The notes below the pieces were generated by a model. That model was not told where the DNA came from. It saw only the letters and a list, made by a program, of their open reading frames with translations, and did no database searches. From Polytrichum commune (taxonomy: Eukaryota > Streptophyta > Polytrichopsida > Polytrichales > Polytrichaceae), in assembly GCA_950295325.1 (NCBI GenBank), contig OX485807.1, positions 9,885,001 through 9,949,000 on the forward strand: 64,000 bases of DNA. The letters run 5' to 3'. Both the position numbers and the translations under genes were made by a program. Shown here piece after piece: positions 13,008 through 25,068 of this stretch (position 1 is its first letter; every line of letters starts with the position of its first letter).

Positions 13008-13592
13008 GGGCCATTTCAGACATGAGCCAAGAGCCGTGACCTTGTCATGATGAGGACCCTTAACTCTCATCCAAAGGCCGTACCATGGGTGTTGGGAAAA
13101 CCGTTTTATGTGGTCACAAGCCCTCAAGCATAGTGTGAAGTGAGAATGGACCATGTTGTTTTGGTGACCATTGCATATTGTTTTGGCGGGAAAAGAGAAG
13201 AGAATTTGGTTTAATATAATATGGCTCGAACCCTATCAATTTAAGAGAATTACTTAGTGGTGTTTGTCTGTCTTGGAATTTGTTTTGGAATTCGGTATGG
13301 ATTCCGCCTTGCTGGGGAAAAAAACATAAAAAAGGTCATGGTTTGCCGGAATTTGTGTGAAGCCCACCTCTTGGAGGTGGGCTTGACAAAAATTCCGGGA
13401 GACCACGAAACCTTTTCCATAGTCCGTCATGTAGGACTCCATGTAGACTTTTCATTCATGAATCCTTCTTTGGGCTTTTAGGCCTTCACGTTCGTGTGTG
13501 AAGTGAACTTGGACGGTCTCCGGCCTTTCGACCAATGAGAGCTCTTAGATTGCGACGGTCACGGGCCTTCAGCCTTGTGTGTGAAGTGACCC
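13008..13592. mobile_element. Harbinger/Tourist-like MITE (M5), third of three
   Basis: It starts GGGCCATTTCAGACATGAG and ends GTGTGAAGTGACCC, with TAA on both sides (13005-13007 and 13593-13595). Length is 585 bp. Small open frames inside on both strands are mirror products of the inverted arms, not genes. Confidence 0.7.
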
Positions 13593-13599
13593 TAACTCC

Positions 13600-14200
13600 T
13601 TCACGAGTCCTTTAGGGCCCTGCATACATGTTGTCAGAGAATGAAAATCATATCACACTGCACTCCACTCCACTCCACTCCACTCCACCTACTAAACTGG
13701 GATTTTTGAAACCCATCTCCAGTGCCACACAACTTGTTAGTATATATATTCATCCCACTTTGCCCAATATACATTCACTCATTGAAACACACCGCTTAAT
13801 TCCATCACTGCCGTCCATGTTAGTTCCAAAAATGGTTAACACAAATTAAGCATCCATCCATCCATCCATCCATGTAGCTTAATCAGATGATGGAGGAGGC
13901 TAGGAGGAGGATCATGATGGAGCCCATTTGAATACTGCTACTTTGTGAGTGGCTATGGCAAGGCTAGAGCGGCGTTTGCTGGGCTTGGCGACCAAGCCCA
14001 AATTTGGGCCTGCCCTATAATGTAGTCCAATGGGGTAGCCAGTTAGGGCCAATTTGAAAGGGGAATCCAAGGAGGCCTGGAATTAGTGCCCCAACATCAT
14101 AGCAAGCATTAAGATATAAAGCTGTTGCCGCCCCTACGCCCAACTAACTCATTATTTCCGGCCCCTCCCATTTCATTTCATGTGGTGGGCCCCATGCATA
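13600..14200. other. Intergenic with microsatellites
   Basis: It contains (CACTC)n near 13658-13687 and (CATC)n near 13853-13873. No gene recognised. Confidence 0.5.
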
Positions 14201-14211
14201 TTTGGCCCATG

Positions 14212-15813
14212 CAGTGTTCAAGATTGAAGTCTTCAATGCCCTTCAAACGCGATTTGGCCCTTCAAAATATACCTCTCTCAAAACAGCCCTTCAAAATGCA
14301 ACCCCAAACTCAAAATGAAAACTTCACTTGACGTCTTCAAATTTTTTACACCCGTCAACACTGTAGCGCTACAGTGACGAGGAGGTCGTTACAGCAACGA
14401 GGAGGTCGCTACAGTGACAACCTCAACACCTAGCAAATGATTCATTCAACATCGATCTGACTTGGAATTCAACTTTTTAGGTCTTGCAAAAGATTGGAAT
14501 CCAACCCTTTCTTTGGTAAGCATTGAGTCAGTGTTGTAGTGTGATGTGATTCAATCAATGTGAAATCAGTGCTGATTTGAAATCCCGTGCAACTTTACAG
14601 ATCCATTCGGTGAGATGGTTATCCTGTGGCTTGGTCATGGAGAGATTGGTATTTTGTATGCCTGTAATTTTAGAAATTTGGGAGGTTGAAGAACCCACAT
14701 GGTACAAGGATCTAACTTCTCTTCAGTTCCAATTTTTCATTCACATGCTAGCTGATATATTATCAGAGTTGAATAAGGTCAATCGCAAGTTTCAGTTTGA
14801 TCTTGTAGATATCACTAGCATAGCTTCTACGATTGATGTAACAATAAGCTTGTTTCGTAGACACTATCTGGGTGTAAGTTTTGGCCTGACAACCAAACAC
14901 CTAGGAAAGTTTCTCCGCGAGGTGGTACCCAATGGGCAAATATTGTATGTTGATAGTTTTGGGTGTGAAAAAATGCATATCTTGCATTATGATTCCATGC
15001 CCGAGTGTGACGTAGGAGGCTCATTGGAGGCATGCATCATGTTGGGGAGGCAGTATGTGCAGAAAATCATCGATTCACTCAATGATCGATTTCCTGACTT
15101 GTCCATTTTCAATGCGGCCCGGCTTTTTAGCCCGAAGCACTATCCCGTAGATGAATTGGACAGAGGGACATTAACGGAACAATGGTTGAACCGGTTGGTG
15201 ACACATTTCCGTTGGAGCGATGACCTTGTTAATCAATGCAATGCGGAATTGCTAGAATTCGTGGAGATGTTATGTTCCGTTTGTGAACGCCGAAGTATGC
15301 AAGAAGCTTGGGTTTTTTGTGGCAATGACCGGGAGTTCATGATTAATTGGCCAACTATGATGTCGCTATGGCAAGCCATACTTGTGATCCCAACTAGCAC
15401 TGTTGTTTGTGAGCGTGGTTTTTCAAAGCAAAATTGGGTTAAGAGTGAAAGGAGAACTAGACTCAACCTTGACACACTAGATGCTTTAATGAGGGTTAGT
15501 CTAAATGGGTTAGGAGTTGAATTCATGGATTGGGATAGTATTTTTGAATCTTGGAAAATTGGCACAAGAACCAACAAGCGTAGGGCATTATCACTAGAAG
15601 AGGTGGAGTTAGATGGTTGATTCTTAATTCTTCACATTGTATTGGAAGCATGCACCATATAAATCATGCATAAGTTTAATATGAGCTTTTTATATTTTAT
15701 TTCTATATTACTGAATTGACGTCTTGAATTTGAACTAGCCCTTCAACCGAAGGGCTCAAATTTTAGAGCCCTTCAAAATGAAACTCATATGAGGGCTTCA
15801 ATCTTGAACACTG
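14212..15813 (+). mobile_element. hAT-type DNA transposon, internally truncated, complete ends
   Basis: The 1,602-bp element is bounded by terminal inverted repeats that begin CAGTGTTCAAGATTGAAG on both ends. It is flanked by a perfect 8-bp target duplication, GGCCCATG, at 14204-14211 and 15814-15821. An 8-bp duplication and a CAGTG-type terminus are hallmarks of the hAT superfamily, and the internal ORF carries a hAT dimerisation region. Copies of a ~20-bp GCTACAGTGACGAGGAGGTC-type unit near 14366-14420 may be subterminal binding repeats. The 5' half of the transposase is missing. Confidence 0.9.
14550..15620 (+). pseudogene. hAT transposase, 3' part (ZNF862/KRBA2-like type)
   Basis: The protein would be the DDE transposase of the surrounding hAT element. 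An open frame runs from just after a stop at 14547-14549 to TGA at 15620, with no convincing ATG at its start. The 347 residues read from a TTG at 14577 contain RWLS near residue 13 (a conserved hAT segment entering the later part of the catalytic fold). The C-terminal dimerisation region lies at about 255-310, with WPTMMSLWQ, PTSTVVCERGFS and ERRTRLNLDTLDALMR. A splice-acceptor-like TTTACAG just before the RWLS segment suggests this is the last exon. The N-terminal zinc finger and the first catalytic part are absent between the 5' TIR and this exon, so the copy cannot be autonomous. The frame is otherwise uninterrupted, suggesting fairly recent deposition. Confidence 0.85.
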
Positions 15814-16054
15814 GGCCCATGGGTTTGGAGGATATTAAAAAACACTGCCCGGTGGGGCCCACTCTGATATTAGGGCCCCATGTATATATATATATATACA
15901 AACATGAGCCTTCCTCAAACTCAGCTGCCCTACGTGAGGAAGGGGAGCGCCTCCATGTGAGCTCTGACTCAAAATCCACGGCAATGATTCATGGATACTG
16001 TGTTTTTGAAACAATGGCGTGGCAGAGGAATTATATCGGGAAAGTGCGGAAGCA

Positions 16055-16140
16055 TGTAATAAGGTATGTGGGCCTTATGTAGTCACTCATCTTGTTTGGG
16101 GACACTATATTTGAGTGGTATATGGCAAGCCTTCGTGGTT
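16055..16140 (-). repeat. Dispersed repeat F2, inverted copy
   Basis: Read on the minus strand it gives ATACCACTCAAATATAG and then TAAGGCCCACATACCTTA, matching the plus-strand copies near 29.04 and 31.40 kb. Non-coding; class unknown. Confidence 0.5.
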
Positions 16141-16240
16141 AGGAACGGACACCGAAAACCGACACGTGTTACGATGGATTTGGACTATATGCCCAACATG
16201 TAGATACCATTCTACGCTCAATAGTTATTTCAAACCATAA

Positions 16241-16310
16241 CATTATTCAAATCCACAACAGTGTTATGTGGGACCGACAATATTCTGTGGAATATTCTCT
16301 GCATTCGAAC
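16241..16310 (+). mobile_element. Palindromic MITE family P, single arm (copy B)
   Basis: It begins CATTATTCAAATCCACAACA and runs through GTGGGACCGACAATATTC, matching one arm of copy A. The other arm is not present downstream, so this is a truncated copy. Confidence 0.55.
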
Positions 16311-17794
16311 TGAATGTGTTGACAGTTGAGTGTAATGTGTGTTTTTGACAACGACCTTGCAAGTTTTTGACATTTGACACACACACACGATTTGGAATTT
16401 GACATGTAGTGTGATTTGTGAAGAAGGAAAAACCATACGTCGATTGGCATGCTAGAAATTGGAATGACACATACTACCTGGCATGTGACAATGAGGTGGC
16501 ATTTTAGAAGAAATGCAGATGTTGGTCGATTGATTTTATTTATTTTTTTGGAAAATATCACATGACACTTTGGATATGAGGTTGGATGTCAAATGAAATT
16601 TGGCAAACATACGCATTGGTTGAGAGGACCTTAAATGGTTATGTTAACAAGCCTAGGTCAAAGTTGTAGCAACTTTCCTCATAATTTTTAGAGCTCATAT
16701 AATTATCTTGAGGTAGAATACGGAAATAGTGAAAATAAGTTGATTCGGCAAGAAAGAACGGTTTGTAATTTTTGCTATGTTTTTCTTAGAGATGGAGCAG
16801 AGGAAATGATGATGAATACAAGGTGTTTCATATTTTTATTCCATGTAAATAATTAGTCACATTTTCCCAAAGAGCCAAGTGAGTAAACCCCCTACTTGTA
16901 CAATAGAGTTACCCTTATCGGAGCATCAAAATGTCCCCCTTTGCACACAAATGTACACAAAATGGTTAACTCAATGCTGTCCAAAAATTGATCCCAAGTG
17001 GTGTGAAACATGACCCATATGGTCAATCACTTCATCCTTTTCGGGCCATCATTTTTATAATTAGCCATCTTGGGTCCACACAAGAAATGTCATACTCGTA
17101 GTCCAGTGCACCAATAGTGGTCATTCAATGTTTTCCATTTTTCTACCTTATTCAATCCCACCAAATATTATACACTCATAGGATCTACCTAATGTCATAA
17201 CAAATTCCCCACCATTGCCATTAGAGAAAAGATGACAAACACTTACATTTGTAGGTTGGAAAATAACCCTCTTAAAGCCATCGCCGCCGGCGTAAGAGGA
17301 GCCATACACAAACAATCCATACGAGCACTAGAACACCTTGGAATGCCACCATCCAAAATATATAAATAAAATTCACGAAACAAATACATCAAATCTCCAT
17401 TTAAAAAAGAACCCCACATACTTGAATTCTAAACAAAAGAAACCAGATAACAAACAAGCCCATGTGGACATGCCATAGTAGGAACCCACTCCTACTTCTA
17501 ACTATGTATACTAAAAAGAGCCCACCCCATGATGGAAGTAGCCATGCCTTGAAGCTTCGTAAATGTAACCAAGGAAAGGAAGGACAAACTCCCATTTACG
17601 TTGGTGTTCAAAAACTCCAATCTAATTATATCCTTATTGTTTGTCAAAGTGAAAATTCTCGTGCTCAATGAATGGTAATGTAGGTCCCCCGTCCCCCAAA
17701 TAAGTACATTGACTATTGAGCCTAATTTTTTTTGTATTTTTTAGCATGTAGTCCAATCTCTTTTAAGCATGTGTATTTTGGGTATTCAATGTTG

Positions 17795-17880
17795 GAGTCA
17801 CACCCAACCATATACCACTCACATATGGATGTCCAATTAAGACAAATAATCGAATAAGGTATGTCTACCTCACTAATAAA
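17795..17880 (+). repeat. Dispersed repeat F2, copy 2
   Basis: It shares ACCATATACCACTCACATAT and the following ATGTCCAATTAAG...AAGGTATGTCTACCT pattern with the other F2 copies, in diverged form. Confidence 0.45.
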
Positions 17881-19758
17881 TTTTTGCTTGGGGAAAAAGA
17901 AAAGGATTTTTTTTCACTTTCACCTCCTACCACTTTTGCATCTCCATTTCATTCATGAAACTTGGGAAATGACAATCCCATGAGCCATAATGGATAACTA
18001 GAAGAGGCAACTCTAGAATTGACAAAATTGTATGTGGAGTTGGAAACATTCATGATGAAAACGAGGATTTGCAACCTTCCTCAATTGTAACTTATAACAA
18101 AATGGGGATGAATTCATTGGTAAGGTGGGTGACTATTGTCACATAACAATACACATAGTAATGCACAACGACATGGCTTTCAACATGAAGGTGGAACTAT
18201 ATGAAGGGTCCACCAAGTTATTTGGGATGTTCTTCTAGACGATGGTCATATCATGTCCCTAATTGGAGAGACTTGACATGCTGGCTTGTGTGGTGGACCT
18301 TAGGGTGACGCCCAATTCATGTAAAGTGACAACCACCATATGCACGAGTGGCTTAGCACATGTGTGGTGTCAACATGGTGCTAAGGGACATGAGGTTAAT
18401 TATGGGGTTGTCTCGAAAGGAACCTCACGTTGTCTCCTAGAGGGCAACACCGCTCTTTTGATCGCCTACAATCAAGATATTATTTGAATTGAGTGATTGA
18501 ACTACCACTATAAAGGGACTTTCAAGTGTTTTCCAATTGTATAGGAAGTATCATAACCAAACATGACCTATAAGGTAAACATACCGAATACCATGCCTTC
18601 TCCTCCAATTGTGCCATAGGTTGCAACTAAAATGATGAATTGCATCATGTTATTCCATAATTATTCACAAGGTTGGGTTAGGAAGGTGTGGAGAAGGACA
18701 TCATTCCAAGTGGTTGTTTCCATGCCAAATGATTGATTGGTTTGGATTGCATTGCAATTTCAAATCAATCTCAACAATGTGTGCGTTTGTCAAACTTTAG
18801 AATACCGTTTTGGCTTTGACAAACTTTTGTATTTGGAAAATTGTAGTAAATTTGATTTTGATATAAAAAAAATGTGTAACCACTTTAAATGTTCATGATT
18901 CCTCCTTCTTCAAAGCCAAGTACACCACCAATCTCCCTTTCCTTTGGCCCAAGTTGTGTTATTTTCATGATTTATGGAATATCTACCTTAGAGCCTGTCA
19001 AAGTTTGTAGGAGCATTAGCCCCAAAATTGGTGTTTGGCATCAAGTTAAATTGGACATTCCATACTTTGATGGCGGGGGTGAAGGTCATGTGTGGAGGAC
19101 CAAAGGTTTATATGTGTGGAAAGGGTAGTGAAGTCACATGGTGGTGTCCCGTGATTAATCTAACTATTCCTTGTGGAGCTATTTGGGCTCCTTAGCAACC
19201 AACATTGGTAAGAGCATGTCGTAAACCCCCAAAATATATCTCAATGCTAGTGAGTGGTGATGGTAGCCTGCAGGTATTCAAGGCACATTCCTAGGATTGT
19301 GAGTCAAGGTGACTCCCGCCTTGAATTTTTGTTAGTACCGAAGTCCACAGTATCTCATAACGGACATATGTGATGCACTATGCATTTAGGTTCAACGAGA
19401 GGGAAATTGGGCTACCTCATGCATGGCCTTAGTTATGCATAGTTGGTGGCATCACAAATCCATTGAATCCCACTTGGTGGCTGCTATTGTTACACAATGG
19501 AAACACATTCGAATGAAGTGGGCTTAGGATGCGACACGTCGGTTGAGGAATTCCGAAAGGCACCAATTGTCGCTCAATATGGAGTTCTTTAAAGTTTTGA
19601 TTTTGTGTGGGGTGCTAGAGAAATTCTTGTTTATGTGAAGAATTCCTCAATTATTTGGAGCATTAAGTTACGTAATTCTCTTCACCTGGTCTTGATTTTG
19701 GATTTTGGCTTCATGGTGGTTGTATTTTATTCTCTTGCGATTGAATCCTTTTCCATGA

Positions 19759-19870
19759 CATTATTCAGATTCATAACAATGTTTTGTGGGATTGACGGTA
19801 TTCCACATAATATTCTCCACATTCAGACTACCGTCAGTCCCACAAAACATTATTATGGATATGCATAATG
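19759..19870. mobile_element. Palindromic MITE family P (copy C)
   Basis: Both arms are present: CATTATTCAGATTCATAACA at the left and ATTATGGATATGCATAATG at the right, with GTGGGATTGACGGT paired with ACCGTCAGTCCCAC inside. Length is about 112 bp, non-coding. Confidence 0.65.
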
Positions 19871-19992
19871 TTATGTTCAATTTGTAAGAAGAAACGGAAA
19901 AAAAAAGAAAAAGAAAAAGTGTTGTACTTGAAAAGGAGCAAGTAGGTGAAGACCCATAAAATAGCTTTTGTTTAAAGTGACCGGTGCTAGGA

Positions 19993-20167
19993 CTTGAGTG
20001 GCTTGGCCTTTGGAAGCTTCACATTGTGCTCGGCCGAAGGCTCCAAATTCTATATGTTATATGTTATTGGCTCTGTATTTTCAGCCCATTTCTTTGAACT
20101 CTCAACAAAGTTTGGCCAATCAATCCCACGGCCTCTCGACATGGACGGGCATAGTGTGAAGCAACTC
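19993..20167. mobile_element. Harbinger-like MITE fragment (M6)
   Basis: The right arm ends GGGCATAGTGTGAAGCAACTC next to TTA (20168-20170), and the interior resembles M1 (AGCTTCACATTGTG...GGCCGAAGG). The outer left end is missing. M7 begins immediately after the TTA. Confidence 0.45.
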
Positions 20168-20170
20168 TTA

Positions 20171-20544
20171 GGGCCGGTTTACACTACGGTGGAGAAGGCC
20201 TCCGGTCGGTCAAGAATGCTTGGCCAAGACATGGTTAAATGAGGCAAATGGTGGATGTGCCGGAGAAGAATTAAAGGAAATAAAATATTTCTATTGAGTT
20301 GGGCTTCTCCGGCCTCAAGAGGCCGGACAAGAAACTCTTCCTCCGGAGAAGCCCAATTCCAAAAAGTGCCGCCATGTAGGCGGCCATGTCATTTTATCAT
20401 CCATGAGAAAAGTTCACCACCATTGTTTTCTTCACCTAGTGTAAACACCCACCGGTCAAGAGTTGCATTTTCGACCAATCACAATTGAGAAACGCCCTTC
20501 TTTTCATGACCGGTGGACTTCTCCACCGTAGTGTAAACCGGCCC
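20171..20544. mobile_element. Harbinger/Tourist-like MITE with long TIRs (M7)
   Basis: The terminal arms GGGCCGGTTTACACTACGGT and ACCGTAGTGTAAACCGGCCC are perfect complements, and the match extends further inward through GGAGAAG. TTA flanks both ends (20168-20170 and 20545-20547). Length is 374 bp, non-coding. High arm identity suggests a young copy. Confidence 0.85.
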
Positions 20545-20636
20545 TTAGACTTGAGGATTTTAAAACGAGGTGGATGTGGATCACCGGTGCATGCCACCGG
20601 GGCTTGGTGGCAGTCCGACCGGTGAGATCCAACTAA

Positions 20637-21081
20637 GGGGTGGTTTACACTATGGACCATGAAGTCGTCCCACGGCCGTCTAAGCGATGTGATTAGACGT
20701 TGAAGTCGTCCCGGGACGACTTGGGTTTACACCAAGGAAAAAATGGCAGAGTGACCACGGAGGTTGAGGTCCACAAAATATTATTTTTTAAGCCTACTCT
20801 ATCCACTGCCATGGTCCAACGGGTTTTCCGTTGGGACAAGCAAAAGAGGTGGTCCGGGAAAAAGAGCAAGGGCTCATGTCAGAAAAATGCCGTTTTAAGC
20901 CTTTTTGGTGCATGGTCATTCTTCATGGTCCACATTCGGTTTACACCTAGTGAAGGGCCCATGAACCATGAAAACTAATATTTTAGTAACTCGGACCATG
21001 GAAGTCGTCCCATGAAGTCGTCCCACGCAAAATAGGCCTCTTACGTGGGACGACTTCATGGTCCATAGTGTAAACCGCCCC
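20637..21081. mobile_element. Harbinger/Tourist-like MITE with long TIRs (M8)
   Basis: The arms GGGGTGGTTTACACTATGGA and TCCATAGTGTAAACCGCCCC are near-complementary and extend inward through the CATGAAGTCGTCCCA motif, which is repeated inside. TAA flanks both sides (20634-20636 and 21082-21084). Length is 445 bp, non-coding. Confidence 0.85.
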
Positions 21082-21084
21082 TAA

Positions 21085-22440
21085 GGGAAACCAAAGGGGA
21101 ACCAACTGCCGCTTTTCTCTCACATGTCACGTTCCTTCAAAGTCGTACTTGGCATTTGCGTATCCTTACTTTTTTCGTATCTTCCATATTTGGTCACAAC
21201 ATGGCCCCCCTTTCTTGTTAGGTGGATTCTAGGCGAGTTCCTTGTCCTCCCTAAAGTTAAACAATTAAGTTACTTGAGGGTGCTTAAACCAATCCTTTGG
21301 TTAACTTAGACTAATTTTAGAGCCATTTTGGATTAGTGATACCAGCCAAGGTTAGACACTCACCTCCTCTGAGTTCCTCCCACATGTTCTTACTAAGGTA
21401 AAGAGTCCTTCCAAACTACCATGACATTACTCAAATCCATAACAATGTTATGTAGGAATGATAGTATTCCACGGAATATTTCCATATCCAGTCATCCAAA
21501 TGAAGGAAACACCACATATGTCTATTTTTGAGCTTCCCGACACTTCTTATTGAGGGTCAAGGCTAGACGTCCTCCTCTTTGAGATGGTCCCTTGCTACTA
21601 TTACCCAAGGTGAAACGCATGCAATTATATTATAACATATTTACATTTTGGATAAAATTTGACCCAAAAATAACATCAGAGGTCCCAAATTTGTTTAAGG
21701 AGACCCACTTGAAATGGATACGCCACAAACTTATGGGAATCATGTTCTTGATAAATAGACCCCCTTTACCTTGGTACATGACAGTGGTGGGGCCTACTAA
21801 GTATGTTGAGAGAACCATTAAAAAACCATGTGCTTGGTATGGAACTCATGGGAATGGTCATGAATTCGCATGAAATGTTGGATTTTGTTTTGAACTTTGT
21901 GGACCAAGACAACTAGAACAATTGGCATCACAACAACCCATAGTCTACCCTCTCTAAGTCTTCCCTCTTGGGATCATAAAATTTGTAACACTCATGAAGT
22001 TCTAACACAATTGTAGTTAGAGGGTCTGGGTAATTAAACATTAACATTAATGAGAGTAACAATTATGTGGTAAAAATAGAGTCATTGGTAACACTTATGA
22101 AACATCATCACATACATTGATATTAAAAAATACTTACACTTACTTAGTGACCAATATAAGAGTCTATTGTTGTTTGATGACACTCGCATACAGAAAAGAG
22201 TAGTGGGTTGTTTTAAAGCCAAAATAATTTTCCTAAAATCACTAATACTGCTCTTTTGGTCTTCTAGAAATGTATATAGGGTTTTCATTGCTTCATATGC
22301 TTACAAAAATGGGCCATTGGTAACTACCACTTTGCTAATTATGAATCATTCTCAATGATTTAAGATACCTATGATGTACTAGGTATATTCAAAATATCTT
22401 CCTCAATTAAAACATAAGGATAATTTAGAACAATTTTGAT
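21085..22440. other. Intergenic, no gene seen
   Basis: AT-rich, with one MITE arm at 21425. Short open frames show no family features. Confidence 0.45.
21425..21490 (+). mobile_element. Palindromic MITE family P, single arm (copy D)
   Basis: CATTACTCAAATCCATAACA, then ATGTTATGTAGGAATGATAG and TATTCCACGGAATATT, match one arm of the family. No opposite arm is found. Confidence 0.5.
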
Positions 22441-22449
22441 ACATACTCT

Positions 22450-23200
22450 TGTGCACTTACTATCACTATAGACTCACTATTCCTTGCTCTAGTTGATAAT
22501 TGAGAGATTTGTTGAGCAACACTAAGACATTTGCAGTTTCAACATTATGAGAAGCAATCACTAACGAGGTATCCGTGGAACATGATTTCAATGTATCTTC
22601 ATAGATCATACCGACATGCTTCCAACATTTATGAATGGTTGAAGTAGTGACATTGATACACCAAACATCCTTTAGCGTCTGCATAGCTTGATAGATGTCA
22701 ATGCTTGAGTCAACTATTTATGTAGACATCAAACAATTGATTTGGTGTTGAATGCATGACTTACGGTATTGGGCTTTAAAAAGGCCAGCGATACCTGCAT
22801 CCATTGGTTGGAAGATTGAAGTTGTGTTGGGAGGCAAATAACTCACACCTAGCAATAAACAATTGATTTGAAATTCGTTCCCAACTATGTCCACTAAAAT
22901 TGTCAAGAAGGAGAAGGATTCTTTGTTTACTTGCAACTTTCATTTGAGATTAAAAATCAAGCAAAAAACAATCAAATGTGACAATTGTCATCCATGCTTT
23001 CTTGTTGTTTGTCTACAATATATTCCCAAGTTTTATGGATTTCCTATGTATATCCTACCAAAAGCTTTGGGCATCCTTGATTTATTGATCACAAATGGCC
23101 GCAACTCAATATTGCTATCCATGTTTGCGGTAAGAGCCCCAATATTCTCTCCTTGTTTTTCTTGCCTCAATTGAGCTGATGTGTTGCGAGTGTCTTGTTT
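22450..23200 (-). pseudogene. pogo/Tigger-type transposase remnant
   Basis: Read on the minus strand, several broken frames give a recognisable order of the pogo-group DDE transposase (DDE_1, CENP-B/Tigger-like). First comes a segment ELRPFVINKSRMPKAFG (about 23.06-23.11 kb), then LLLLDNFSGH (about 22.9 kb, the second catalytic D region), then LPPNTTSIFQPMDAGI and FKAQYRK (22.76-22.83 kb). A C-terminal stretch with IHKCWKHVGMI follows (about 22.6 kb). LPPNTTSxxQPMDxGI is the signature of this family. Stops and frame shifts throughout make it inactive. No terminal repeats or TA duplication were identified. Confidence 0.8.
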
Positions 23201-23987
23201 GGCTCTCTTTGCGTTGGCTTGTTGTCAACCACTCTCTATATGTATCCACTATCCAACACTATTGAGCATTGGCTCACTCTCCACCTCCAACATTGTCACT
23301 TAAAGTAGTGGTCATAAGTTCACAACATTAGAGCATAGTTTTATGGGTTTTGGTGTATATAACAATTATACAATGTAAATGAACACAAAGGGGAGTATGT
23401 TTTCCATAATAGAATAACAAATAACAATTACTAGTGCATTTTCAAAGGAATATGAAAAATGTAACACTTATGGAAAAATAACACTTCAAGAGCTAACACT
23501 TAGAGGGTAGATTGAACTTGGAAAAACCCAATTGACCCCTAGTTGGTGGCCCCTGCACGTCAGAGTGTGTTTGTCTTAGACACACATTGTGCAACTTGAA
23601 AGTTTTCAACTAACCTAATAACATTTTAACATGATTCACCATCGAAACCCATGCCGGTCAAACATGTGAATTTAAGGATACAATGAACTCAAGTGGCAGA
23701 CTACACTACAAATGACCTATCATACACAACTAGGATTGTGGGTACTACCACACACTTCCATTTTACATCATTGTCTTTTGTGTCAAACATGTGGTCATTT
23801 TGAGTTGCATGCACATATATGGTCACTTTGTTAGCTCCTAGTTGTTTGGCATTGTGATCATGGCAAGTTTGTAGGGCCTAAGATAGTCATAGAGACTAAA
23901 AGCCTAAGATAGATGCAAGCCATAACTACATCCACTAATTACTAGCTATAAGGTAGTTGAGCCTAAAAGTGATGCCCTTAGGCATGT

Positions 23988-24205
23988 TAAATAACTTGGA
24001 AAAGTTTAAAAGACAATCCATAGATTTCAAAAACTATGAAGATGTTTAAAGAAAATTTATAAATCCACATGCAACCTACAAAAAATCACAGAGTGTTGAA
24101 TAGCTTGGAAAATTTTCAAAAAAATCCATAGATTTGAAAAGAAACGAAGACTCTAAAATCTTCCAAAATAACAATAACTTAATATGCAACCTACATGTTT
24201 CCATA
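23988..24205. repeat. Two-unit tandem repeat, ~110 bp
   Basis: Two consecutive diverged units share AGCTTGGAAAA(G/T)TTT, AATCCATAGATTT and ATATGCAACCTACA-type blocks. Non-coding. Confidence 0.5.
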
Positions 24206-24675
24206 ATTTGTTTAAAAGAAATCATCCTTTTACTATCCATTGATATTTACTATTTATTGATATTTATTGGCTAGTAAATATCATGAAGTTAGTGTAGTAA
24301 CTCGTATAGTTATTGCAATGAATCATGATAAGCATTACTTAATAACTCTATTACCTACTAGCCATGTACATATGTGACTGGACTAGATTGCTAGTGACAT
24401 GGCTTAAGATCCATGAATCGTCGGGTTTAAATCCACTTGGCCTCCATTTATCTTAGGCTTAGCACCCTGAGCACTTGGAAAAACCTAGTTAGGACCTACC
24501 TATAGGTAGGTTTAAGTACTTAGTATGTAGGCTTTTAAATATATATTAAACCATCACATTGACAAGTGAAACATATAAGATAGTTTCAAGTGTTACCGCA
24601 ATACATACCGATACGGGAGGTAAACAAAACCAATAAATCAAGGCGATGAGTTAGTAAAGAGAGGAGGTAAGATAA

Positions 24676-24792
24676 CATTATTCACATCCATAACAATGTT
24701 ATTCCCACATTCAAACCGAATATGAGAATATCCAGGAATATTTCATAGAGTCTTGTCAATCCCACAAAACACTGTTATGAATCTGAATAATG
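24676..24792. mobile_element. Palindromic MITE family P (copy E)
   Basis: It begins CATTATTCACATCCATAACA and ends CACTGTTATGAATCTGAATAATG, so both arms are present. Length is 117 bp, non-coding. Confidence 0.65.
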
Positions 24793-25068
24793 TTATGAAT
24801 TTGAAAGTCCCACCTCATCTAATTTTCTAAGAAAAGCGCTTAGAAAATCTCATGCGATGGCCGTTGCAACATGGCCCAATCGACGATGTTATGATCAGAT
24901 AGGGCCACGCTGCATTGACAATAGTGATGGGATTAATCATCGTCTTTGAAAACCTAGTCAAAATTCATTCCTATTGATGTGGACCAACATTCCTAGAAGT
25001 GATATCCTTGCATCAACTCTCGCTACTATGGCGAAATAAGGCATCAAAATCAACTTTAAGGACCGTGA

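Larger units (their letters stand above)
15822..19990. other. Intergenic, repeats only
   Basis: No gene recognised. It contains a (TA)n tract near 15883-15897, MITE fragments at 16241 and 19759, and F2 repeat copies near 16.06 and 17.8 kb. Short open frames lack domains. Confidence 0.5.

Noticed and set aside
13254-13481. Two overlapping 62-74 codon frames on opposite strands with similar peptide
   Set aside because: They are mirror images produced by the inverted arms of MITE M5.
13628-13849. 73-codon frame with His-Ser-Thr-Pro repeat
   Set aside because: Arises from the (CACTC)n microsatellite.
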